A stretch of DNA of 64,000 nt from NCBI RefSeq assembly GCF_039555335.1, contig NC_092642.1, positions 14,518,243 through 14,582,242 of the forward strand, written 5' to 3'. Shown here one piece after another: positions 10,454-20,565 of this stretch; within the stretch, counting starts at the first letter, position 1, and every line of letters starts with the position of its first letter. Under the pieces are notes generated by a model. It saw only the letters and a program-made list of their open reading frames with translations. It was not told the DNA's origin and did no database searches. Position numbers and translations under genes: made by a program. This DNA comes from Amphiura filiformis (lineage: Eukaryota > Echinodermata > Ophiuroidea > Amphilepidida > Amphiuridae).

Positions 10454-13400
10454 CTCAATCGCTAAAATTTTTAAACTGTTCCGTGTTATTTTGACATTTT
10501 TCATTCTTCGAACTTGAACGTTCATCGATGTTATTATATGCTATTGATATACATTGCGTTTTACTATACTAGCTACGCTACATGTTTACTGCTGACTGTT
10601 GTATAGTACTTAATTGTCTTCATTTTATTCATCATGAGACCGTTCTTGCTCTTTCCACCCAATCGATCGTCTGAGCGAAAAAGTGTGATAAACAATAACT
10701 ATTCTCGTATTGATCAAGAAATCAGAGGTTGCAGAGCTGGCAAACACAAAAAGCGGTCAATAAAAACTTGCATAAAGAACAGAATCCCAAAATGCACCGC
10801 TTCATCATCAGTAAATAAGAACAATCTTATTAGCATTCCGCTTAATAGAGATAGTGCCCATAATGCTCCAAATATTTGTTTTGCGGTATGGAATGCTCGC
10901 TCCATGAAAGCAAAAAAGAAATCTAGTGCTATTTGTGATTTTATTATCCATCATCATGTCGATGTGTTAGCCATTACAGAAACTTGGCTTACCGGGACTG
11001 TTCGAGATAATCGTGCAATCGCTGATATCCAGAATACTCTTCCGCATTTTGTCATCCATCACAAGCATCGTCTCAATTCAAGAGGTGGCGGGGTTGCCGT
11101 GATCGTTCGCAAGGGCATTAATGTTGACTTCAACACCACCGGTGATTTTAGTACATTTGAGTACTTGGACTTGAACGTAACTTCTCAGTCATCTTCGTTC
11201 CGTTTAATCGTCCTGTACTGACCACCACCAAATCGCATAAACAAGTTCACTTTCTCCGCTTTTCAAGATGAATTTTCCTCTCTACTAGAAACCTGTACTG
11301 CATCCTCGTCAAGGATCCTGCTGGCTGGAGATTTCAATATTCACGTGGACACTCCTGATGATCGAGAATCGTCTGTTTTTCTAAACATTTTGGAGTCCTA
11401 CAATTTACTTCAGCACGTCACTGGTCCAACCTATTCTAAGGGAAATCACACCTTGGATCTTCTAATATCTTACAAGGATGATGACCTTGTCACTTCGACA
11501 TCAATTCATGATGATCTTCCTTCATTTCACTCTGCGGTCAAATGTCTGATTAACATCTCTCGTCCGCCGCCGACAAGGAAGATGATACGTGGCCGCAAAT
11601 TGCGCAACGTTGATATTGTGTCATTCCACAAAGATATCATGGAATCTTCCTTACTCTGTGATCCTGCTAGTGATCTGGATTCTTTGACTGAGCAATACAC
11701 TGATGTTCTGAGTGAAATCATCGACGCCCATGCCCCTGTTGTGGAGCGAAACGTTATTCTTCGCCCTCACGCTCCCTGGTACGATGATGCGCTACGGGCA
11801 GCCAAACAGGAGAAGCGCCGTCGCGAGAGAAAATACAAACGCACTGGGCTGTCTGTTCACCAAGATCTCTACAAGGAACAATGCGTCAACTATAGAAACA
11901 TGCTCAATGAATCTAAGTCATCTTTTCACCGGAAGCAGATTGAACGTGCGGATCATAAAGATCTTTTTCGTGTAGTGGACAAGCTCTCGAAGCCTAAATC
12001 TGACACCATCTTTCCATCCCATACGAACAAAGGTGACCTTGCCAAGCGGTTTGCGGACTTCTTTCACCAAAAGATCAATGCACTTCGAGAACGCCTTGAT
12101 TCGTCGCCGGTATCGATGCTTCTTGATGACCTCTCTGCTCCCTGTACCAGCACTTTCTCAAATTTTGATCATGTATCTGAGGAAGACTTGCAGAAGATCA
12201 TTCGTTCATCGTCCATAACATCTTGTCAGCTGGACCCTTTACCCACGTGCACTTTTAAGGAGTGCATTGAGCCAATCTTACCTGTGCTAACCAGCATTGT
12301 GAACAAGTCCCTATCATCTGGAAAGTTCCCGGCGTCTCTCAAGCATGCCCACGTGATACCTCTTCTCAAAAAAGTGAATCTGGATGTCGACAATCTAGCT
12401 AACTTCCGTCCAATTTCGAATTTAGCGTACCTCGGCAAGTTAATTGAACGTGCTGCAGTTGCTCAGTTGCAGACCTACCTAGCTGAACACGATCTCTATA
12501 CTAGGGCACAGTCTGCATACCGCCCCCACCATAGCACCGAATCTGCCACTCTTTGCGTCATGAATGACATTTTGTGTGCTCTGGATGTTCGTCATGAGGC
12601 CCTGTTAGTCCTTCTGGATTTTTCATCCGCGTTTGATACCATCGATCATGCCATCCTACTGAAACGTCTTTCATCGCGGTATGGTATCACGGGAACAGCA
12701 TTGGACTGGTTCACCTCGTACTTAGATGGCCGCACGCAGTCTGTCAACATCTCAAATGATTTATCGGAGAAGGTTCCCCTTAAATGGGGAGTTCCTCAAG
12801 GCTCTGTAGCGGGCCCTCTTATTTTCACCTTGTACAGTGCTCCTCTTCAGGACATCATTAACAGCCATGGTATCAACACTATCGTTTATGCAGACGACAC
12901 GCAACTCTACCTCACATTCCCTCCAGAGGATAGAGATTCAGCAGTCTCCAGAATTGAGAAATGTATCCAGGATGTGAAATTGTGGGCCATCGAAAATAAA
13001 CTTGTTCTCAATGATGCTAATACCGAAGTTCTTCATTTCAGATCACGTTTTTCAAATACATCATCCCCATCTCCTACTGTTACAATTGGTGATTCAGAGA
13101 TTAACGCGTCATCGTGCGCTCGCAATCTTGGTGTCCATTTCGACGTTGAGCTTCGAATGAAAGACCACATTTCCAACACTTGCAAAGGTGCTCTCACAGC
13201 AATTCGTCGTATCGGCCAAATTCGCAATTTTTTAGATGATACAACATGTGCGCGACTGGTTCACGCTTTTGTTACATCGCGTTTGGATTCATGCAATTCT
13301 GCCCTGTATGGTCTTCCTTGTTCCGACAGCAACAAGCTTCAACGAGTCCAGAATACGGCTGCCAGACTTGTCGCACGCGTATCTCGTCACGAACACATCT

Positions 13401-14258
13401 CCCCAGTTCTTCATTCCCTTCACTGGCTCCCGGTCAAACAGCGTACAGCTTATAAGATCCTTCTTCTCGCCTATAAAGCGATCAACGACCTTGCTCCACG
13501 CTACATATCTGACATCATTTCATTGTACAAGCCCAAACGTCATCTTCGCTCATCTTCCAAAACTCTTCTGTCTGTTACACGCCGCTCATCTACGCAGTTT
13601 TACGGCGATAGAGCTTTTGCGTCAGCTGCACCCGCACTGTGGAACACCTTACCAGAAAACATCCGTTCCGCTCCATCTGCTGCTTGTTTCAAAAAATTGC
13701 TCAAGACACACATGTTTCAAAATTTGTAATACCCTGCTTCATCAAGAACCAGATGCTGAAGATCTTGGTTGTGGATGCATGTGCTAGCAACCTCTGCTCC
13801 ACCAGGGTTGTGTGTTTTGCTTATTTTTCTTGTGCTCAGGTTCCCTGTTTGTTTCAAGAGCCGGATGCTGAGGATCTAGGCTGAGGATGCATGTACTGGC
13901 GACCTCTGCTCCTCCAGGGTTCCATATAATATTTTGTCTTTGTATGTTCATGATAACCGGTTTCATTAATGCTTTATTATATTTGTTGTATTTATGATTG
14001 AATTGTTTATCATTATACTTTGTTGCATCTTAATGTTGCTCATATGTACTGGTGACCTCTTCGTTATTCAAGGGTTCCCTATTTACTCTTGCCTTTGCGT
14101 GTTCCTCATAATTATTGGTTCATATTTTGATTCATTTTGCATTATATTTTGCATATATATTGTATCTTTGTTAATTGCTTGTTGTAAAGCGCATTGAGGC
14201 TCTTCGTAATAATGCGCTATATTAAGTGTCTGTTTATTATTATTATTATTATTATAAT
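10454..14258 (+). mobile_element. Near-full-length L2-type LINE inserted in copy A
   Basis: About 3.8 kb: a 5' leader, one long EN-RT frame, a 3' tail with the word GTAAAGCGCATTGAGGC and GCGCTATATTAAGTG typical of L2/CR1-group elements, and a TTA/ATT run at the end. The flanks read CCAAACAATA before and ACAATAATGAC after, so ACAATA is the likely short target duplication. The matching place in copy B (about 42412-42422, CCGAACAATATAATAATGAC) has no LINE, giving the unoccupied state. The insertion splits an otherwise continuous duplicated block. Confidence 0.88.
10634..13729 (+). pseudogene. L2-type LINE ORF: AP endonuclease plus reverse transcriptase, one internal stop
   Basis: The same frame runs from ATG 10634 to the stop at 13729 (about 1031 codons) with a single break, TGA at 11219-11221. 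There the family has Arg (YRPP becomes Y-stop-PP), so a CGA to TGA transition is the simple explanation. Endonuclease motifs are VWNARS, ITETWL, RGGGVAV, GDFNIH (11327-11344) and HTLDLLI. The usual SDH near the domain end reads SFH. RT motifs are SAYRPHHSTES, LLDFSSAFDTIDHAIL, GVPQGSVAGPL (from 12788) and YADD (12887-12898), followed by the thumb region ending in LWNTLPENIRS. One stop and no frameshift point to a fairly recent insertion. Activity would need readthrough; the downstream ORF from 11345 keeps the whole RT but only part of the endonuclease. Confidence 0.9.
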
Positions 14259-14930
14259 ACAATAATGACAAACAACACCAAAAATGTCACAAATGGATGG
14301 GTTTCAGATATTGTCGTTGAGAGGAGCAAAGATGATGTATTGGGTTATTCCATGTTAAATTTGCCATTCCCCAGTGGAAGATTTAAGAACAGTTTTCAAC
14401 AGAGGGAGTATGTTATTTAAATTGACTTGGCTAAGGGTTAATTGTTTAGAAATCCACAGTCCCCTTGTATATTGCTTTACCTCTATCTATAATCTTCCAC
14501 AACTGGAGCGAGTATTTCAGATGGAAGTTCCCAATTGCTTATTCTATTTGAAACTCATACACCCTCTGTGGAAGCTAAATTTTCTACAAGGGGAGTGTGA
14601 ACATTAAATGGAGTAATCTATTGCTCTTCTTGATGAGACTAGAAGCTCTTTACGTCATTTCAAAGACAGTGTCTGGTGTATGCAATATATTTCAGGATCT
14701 ACCATATTCACTTTGTACGTATCCATATATTAAAATAATACAATATTTAGTAGTACAGCCATTAAGCAAAATTGTTTGCAAGAATCACGTACTTCGTGTT
14801 AAAACCACCAAATGTGTCATACTCTACACTACAAGCTATCCTTTTCAGATTATCTATCATTATTGTTGCATCACAGACGACCAATGGCGCCCTCTATACA
14901 GGGTTCAAACAAATTAAACACGCTTTAATT
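14259..14930 (+). repeat. Copy A block with TGGAATAGCCC-type MITE
   Basis: Matches 42418-42970 closely. It contains a decayed palindromic MITE (about 14336-14615: CTTCCACAACTGG, TTTGAAACTCATACACCC, ACAAGGGGAGTGTGAAC) and about 270 bases of shared unique-looking sequence. The open frames are not conserved in copy B. No gene recognised. Confidence 0.6.
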
Positions 14931-15063
14931 TAAATTCTGGGATAGGCTTTTTAAAACAACGAGAGTTCAGTACAATTAGTAAGTGTTTAGCAGGTTCGCT
15001 GTCGAAAAAGGTCTAAACTTGTCCATACCCTGTGGAAGGAGAAGAGGAGGGGAAAATACAACA

Positions 15064-16227
15064 GTGTTGCCCAACATTCTAAGATTGCTTTATTTGCCGA
15101 TGATGCTAAGTGTTTTATTAATGTAAAAAAACCTTCAGATTGTGAGCAGCTTCAGTCAGACTTAAATGCACTAGTCAATTGGAGTAATACCTGGGAGCTT
15201 AATTTTCACCCTTCCAAATGCCAGGTCATTTCCTTGACAAGATGCAGGAAACCCGTCCTTTATGATTATAATATGAATGGCACAACTCTCAGTAAAATTG
15301 ATACCATATCAAAGATTTGGGTGTCGACATATCAACTAAACTTGTCTGGGATACCCATATTAATAGAGTTGTCAAAAATGCAATCGTAAGATGGGCATGA
15401 TCATGCGTACAGTAGGGTTCAATGCCCCAGTAAAAGTTACCAGAATTCTTTATAGTTCCCTGATCAGGAGTGATCTTGAGTATGGTAGCTGTCTTTGGAG
15501 CGGTACATCCAAACATAACATCCAAATGTTGGAAGGAGTCCAAAGACGAGCTACCAAATTCATTTTACATTATCCTGATCAGGATTATAAGGAGAGGCTT
15601 ACCAATTTGGACTTACTTCCCTTACTCTCAGGAGAGACAAAAGTGATCTCTTGTTTTTTTACAGATGCAGGGAGGGTCACTATGATATTAATGTCAATAA
15701 TTATGTTAAATTCAGCCAAGGGAATGGGAAGGACCATCCCACCACTAGATTATCTTCCGATCCATTTAAACTCAAAATTCAACGTTGCAAAACTGAAGCG
15801 CACATGACTTTTTATTTTAATCGCATTGTGCAGCTTTGGAACCAGCTGCCTTTGTCTACAAGGACAGCCAGTTCCTTTTCTTCCTTCAAATCCGGGGTGG
15901 TTGAATTTTTGAATTCTCATTTTACTCAAAATTTTTGTTCTTTGAAAACATGCTCTTGGAGCTCTTACTGCAGATGCTCGAATTGCAGGCTTATTTAATT
16001 TGGGATATGGGGCTGTGATGTTTTTTTTTTCCCAATAATTTGTTTTCAAAAATCGAAAGGTGGGATGGTCCTAGAGGTGATTTTGCACCTGTTTGTCCCA
16101 TTCTTTTCGCTGGCATTTTATTCTTTACTTTGTCTTGATTATTAGTATGTGCAATATTTATATAATATATTTATCTTTGTAATTGTATATGAGCCAGTGA
16201 TGAAGCATAATAAATAAATAAATAAAT
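15064..16227 (+). mobile_element. 5'-truncated Jockey-type LINE with 9-bp target duplication
   Basis: AATACAACA at 15055-15063 is repeated at 16228-16236, right after a TAAA-run tail. Copy B near 46270-46290 has the related sequence GGGGACAAAACAATACATCC with no LINE, an approximate unoccupied site. Coding remnants cover the end of RT: SKIALFADDAKCF (FADD at 15093-15104), a frameshift near 15310, another near 15385, then RILYSSLIRSDLEYGSCLWS and EGVQRRATKFI, another shift, then FYFNRIVQLWNQLPLSTRTA. It is dead by truncation and several frameshifts. Confidence 0.87.
15391..15807 (+). pseudogene. Jockey-type RT C-terminal fragment
   Basis: Contains YSSLIRSDLEYGSCLWSGTS and LEGVQRRATKFILHYP, the conserved post-RT region of non-LTR reverse transcriptases. 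It is one of at least four frame-broken pieces of the same ORF (15085-15370, this one, and 15651-15998). No independent start or function. Confidence 0.85.
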
Positions 16228-16236
16228 AATACAACA

Positions 16237-18784
16237 CATCCCTACAAAAGTTCGTGAGGAAGCCCAGGGCTAGTAATAACCTGATCTCTAGGGCTAGATT
16301 TACTGAAAACTTGCGTTTTTAGTGGTAGAATTACACCCATAATTTTTTATACCATTCACACTAGTTAGGAAGTAATAACAAAATATGTTGGAAAAATCAC
16401 GGTTTACACAATGAAAGGCGGTGGTTGAAGTGAAAGAGAACGGGTTGCAAAATATGAAATACAGTACTTATTACATACACTTTGACTTTATCATAAATAT
16501 AATGATTTTTTTATACTAAAAGATTGTCAGTAGGTCAGGGGGTAACACTGCGGCAATCATGGAGTAAAAAATGAATTTATGTCTTGAACCTTTGCACTGA
16601 ATAGGATATTCTTCATGCATAATGAGGCTTTAATTGAAATATAGTTTCCAAAATTGTAACATTTTAGATTTTGTATTTATGTCAAAAATATAATTAGCTC
16701 ATATAATTGGACTATTAAGCGAAAGGTCCATGGATTAGTGGTAGAATGGTCCGTCAATCGTCATTATATACATCGAGTGTCGTAAACAGTACAAACTCAC
16801 TGCTGAAGTACTTGTAATTCGTTCGATACGATAAGGATAATGAACTGAGTGCAATGCATTCGTCAAGATAATCGCACGCGCCGTGGAGTTATTGCATTTA
16901 GCTCGAGAGCCGATAGGCTCGAGAGCTAAATGCAATAACTCCATGGCAAGTGCAATTATCTTGACGAATGCATTTGCACGAGTACATTATCCGTCATACA
17001 CTTTGAGTGTATTAAAACAATAGGCAATATTAATTGCTGCATTCATTATAGGCCTATTAGTTTTAATATTAGGGAAAATATCTTACATTTTAAAAACACT
17101 GTCAGGCCATTGACCAGATAGGTAGCATTTAACTGGTAAAGAAAATCAATCCCTGTATAAGTTTAGCTATCAATGGTATCGATTGCGCCATACGTCATAC
17201 TTTAGTAACTTATTCACGCATGGTTTGTAGCCAATTGACTTTATGTTGTGATCATTTAATATCGTGGTTTCGAACACAGAGAGCACTGAACCAGTTCACC
17301 TGGAAACGATCGATTTAGATGTCCGACTAGTACTACGGTGAATTGAGATGAGAGAAAAAACATATCAATATCAACTGGACTTTATAGTTCTATAATTTGA
17401 ACTTTAAATCTACTTATATTAAAACACACGACATTGGGATTTTACAATTTGTTCAGTATTATAAAGCATGATCATGATATTATGCGCTAGTGTGTGTTTC
17501 CCGGGCCCGGCCATGTTATTTTAGATATAGGCATACATGTATTTCATTTGTAAAATGCTGAATATTTTGCAATGGTGTCATCTTGTATAATTATGTTCCA
17601 CCTGTGTTTGGCCCTTTTTAATTAATAGAAGCTCGATTATTCTCATTTGATGTTTGATTTATTTGAGGTCATTAATCATAATTTATGACAATGATATTTG
17701 CAAAATAGAACACCGTTTGTAACTATACCATTTTAACACCACAGAATGTATATTCGTACTTTTTTGATGGTATATATATATCAAACAGACAATTATATAG
17801 TTATGTGACAGATGATGGTGGATGCGATATCGCTATTTTTGACGTCGCCATTGGATTAACACATAATCATGAAATCTTCACAAACAATTCTAAATTTGTT
17901 ATGTGGTGTCAAAGCAAAATTATCTTACTCTAAAACCGTTGGGGTTCTGCAAAGTACCCCACTGCAAGTATGTTAATTGTCCATTTATAATCGCTAACCG
18001 TGTATTGTGAATGGGGCTGTCAGCCCTGTATCTTCGCCAGCCTCGTACGTCCGTGTTGCGTGTCCTATGCCGCCTGTTATGTGACCTCTGTGTCGAAAGC
18101 GCCACCTAACTCTATTATATAGTTATGTGAAAGTAGTATTTCTAGTATTTGAGCGTAATGCATTGTTTAGCGTGCAGGTTTATATAATTTGGGCTATGAA
18201 GGGTAGTTCGCGAAAATAATGCACGGGAGAAGAATACATAACGATGAATAGAAACGGGCACTAGAAGTGTATTGTGTGATAAGACATGTCGACACACTAA
18301 GACCTGAAAGCACTGGCATGTGGAATACGAAGTTCAGGCTCATAATACGTGCCATCGTTTTGTAATATATCGTCACGATTTCCGTATAATGCGGAATAAA
18401 ATGTTACTAGAAACCAGCCCTATCTAATCCATGATATGCCGTATGTGATTCGCCGACCGCGAGCAACGACCAATGCAGAAACGGTTTTGAACTGTTAAGA
18501 ATCGCCCTCTGTAGTCAGATAATATAAAGGGACAGGAACAGTTCCTAGTTTGATATTCGTCACTGTGCGTTAATCATGGCGGTATGATCAGGTTTCGTCC
18601 CTTCAGAAGCGGTTCATTGCAGTATCATCCTTGGTAACCCAAATAATCATTTGGGCGCAACTTTGGAATCTGGCCACACTTGTCAATGTCATACAGCCTC
18701 TGATTATTTCAAGGACGGTGGATACTCACGGATGGAGCACCTTATTGTAAAGACTCGTCTAGCTACATATCCAATAATTCTTCA
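16237..18784. other. Copy A non-coding block with a 1.4-kb piece absent from copy B
   Basis: 16237-16825 matches 46290-46600 and 47040-47260, then 51352-51465. From 16826 to about 18268 copy A has extra sequence, while copy B jumps directly at GTTCGATACTGTGTGATAAG. Either an insertion in A or a deletion in B at the shared GATAAG word. The extra piece contains the hairpin at 16835-16992. Two words ATTATATAGTTATGTGA at about 17795 and 18114 are direct repeats flanking about 320 bases. No exon recognised. Confidence 0.5.
16835..16992. repeat. Long near-perfect hairpin, 77-base arms, 4-base loop
   Basis: The left arm 16835-16911 and right arm 16916-16992 are reverse complements with about 14 mismatches concentrated at the outer part and in one internal patch. 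The loop is GATA. The innermost 26 bases (around GGAGTTATTGCATTTAGCTC) and the word AATGCATTCGTCAAGATAAT pair without error. Transcribed, it would form a single long stem. It sits in the part of copy A that copy B lacks. Confidence 0.85.
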
Positions 18785-19077
18785 TCACCATGTTAGATAA
18801 CAAATGACAACTTTATAAAGCATTAGAAAAAATAGTCCTTCACATACAAACGTTATTTGTGAGAGTCCCACTAACGGAAAAGAAGCAGCCACAACTTCTG
18901 GAATACTTTTATTGGCCGATGCAAACGCAATGGCACGGCAACCTACGGGTGGTTGGTGGGCGAGGAACCCGAGGAAGTAGCCGTAGCCGAAGCCGAAGAG
19001 TGGAACTAAGGCGCCGGCTAACCACTGCTTCCAACTACCTTGGAATGAGAGTGGTGCGTAGACAAGACGGAAGATGA

Positions 19078-20517
19078 TAGCCCTACTAGTATAGGGCCTT
19101 TTGACTGTGGTGATCCAAAACCATGCTATATCATAAAACCTGGCTATGTCCAGAGAGCTGCTGCCAGTGACTGCTAATTCCCGGGGGGGCTCACATTTCC
19201 CAGCTATACGGGTATGTGCCGCGGCGACGACCCCTTTTTCAGAGCCGCTAGCCGTTCCTTAGACCCTCTGAATTCATTGATTGCCCGCTCTGAAGCCCCG
19301 AAATTTTTCTAGCCGTTCCATAGACCCTCAGATCATCGATTTCCGCTCTCATTGGCATCTTGACAGGCGTGTTTTCTGTCCTACTATTTCAAGCCCAAAA
19401 GCTACTTTTGTGAGCCCAAAAAGGGAATTTTCCATAAATTTCTTCCCCCATTGAAACACAAGTTGTATTAGGAATAAGGTGAACTTTGGGCGGGATTTTG
19501 GGCTCCTTTAGTAGTGGCAACACTGGTTTGTTTATAAACAGCACTGCACTGCCCAGTGCCTGCCGCGATGCCGATGCCTTCAGCTGATGAACATTTTGCT
19601 AGAAATAAATGATTTTGAGATCTCTTTTGGGAATAAAATTGCCAAATATGAGGAAAAGTAGGGGCCTCCCACAAATAATTGTGTGCACATCCTTGCAGCT
19701 GGCCATAACAGTGAATTAAAAGGTAATTTACGATCTAGGCCTACTGGTCTAGTGGAATGGTGTCAAATTCTGCACACTTCACTCAATCATCTCATGTAGT
19801 TCAATGTAGTCAAAATGTTTTTCTTTTCGGCACTGAAAAAAATATTCTTGTGGGTTTGTTTTTATGGTGGGCTTTTATGATTATCAGTAGGCTAGTATAG
19901 CATAGATTGTAGGTCTGCAGGGTCTAGTAATTTTGATTCGAATGCTGTTTTGCTTTGCTGAGATTTTCATCGTAATAGGCCAAAACAGACCTATTTTGAT
20001 TCAAAGTGAAATCGATTCCTTCAAAAATCTGTGGCAAAAACGCAACAAAATTGAACCCTGGTTTGGCCTGCATGGTTTAGTTGCCGAGATTTTTCAGATT
20101 TTGGCGGCTGATCAGTTCCCAAGACCCCCCCCCCCTTTTGGCCGGTCAAACAGTTCCCAAGACCCCCCTTTTTGACCGGCCGATCAGTTCCCTAGACCCC
20201 CTTTTGACCTGCCGATCAGTTCCTTAGACCTCAAGTTCGAAACTGGCGGTGGCACACCCCTACCAAAAAAAATATTGAGTGCCCCCCCCGGGTGCTAATT
20301 CCCTTCTCGGGAACAGCGGTTAGTGGGTTGTGAGCTGTCACTGGGTTTTTAGCAGTTCTCAGTATATAGCATGGTGTATAATAATGTGTAATAAAAAAAA
20401 AGGGATCTCGGGAACAGCGGTTAGTGGGTTGTGAGCTGTCACTGGGTTTTTAGCAATTCTCAGTATATAGCATGGTGTATGTAATGTGTAATAAAAAAAG
20501 GCCCTGTGGTAGGGCTA
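19078..20517. mobile_element. TIR element with 8-bp target duplication GAAGATGA, inside the SLC10 exon
   Basis: The ends are TAGCCCTAC and GTAGGGCTA, both followed inward by an AGGGCC word. GAAGATGA occurs at 19070-19077 and 20518-20525, while copy B has it once (ACGGAAGATGATGGAAG). An 8-bp duplication is typical of hAT or P-type elements, but the TIR does not fit the usual hAT consensus well and no transposase is present. The right part holds a 95-base tandem duplication (CGGGAACAGCGGTTAGTGGG.. at 20309 and again at 20409). About 330 bases remain if the nested element is removed. Confidence 0.85.
19180..20292. mobile_element. Nested CCCGGGGGGG-TIR element with 8-bp duplication TGCTAATT
   Basis: Starts CCCGGGGGGGCTCAC and ends GAGTGCCCCCCCCGGG. 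TGCTAATT is found at 19172-19179 and 20293-20300. The inside has repeated words such as GTTCC(T/C)TAGACCC and TATACGGGTATGTGCCGCGG, which I recognise only as a widespread marine-invertebrate repeat type. Small frames, for example 19933-20175, carry no transposase motif. It inserted into the GAAGATGA-flanked element, so it is younger than that element. Confidence 0.8.
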
Positions 20518-20565
20518 GAAGATGATGGAAGAGATGATGACGATGAGTGGAATTGGACTGGCAAT

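Larger units (their letters stand above)
18785..20565 (-). pseudogene. SLC10 (bile acid/sodium symporter family) last exon, copy A, disrupted
   Basis: Homologue of the copy B exon at 51965-52333. Read on the minus strand the exon starts after the acceptor TTTTTTTTCAG (exon base 20565): IASPIPLIVIISSII. It is then interrupted by a 1.44-kb transposon (19078-20517) and resumes to GYFLGFLAHQPP.., CRAIAFASANKSIPEVV and the stop at 18785-18787. Relative to copy B it lacks 36 bases in frame, 12 residues between NKSI and PEVV, inside a predicted membrane segment. The remaining host parts (293 + 40 bases) still keep one frame. The differences between the copies are mostly synonymous or conservative, suggesting past selection. 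Transcription status is unknown. Confidence 0.75.
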
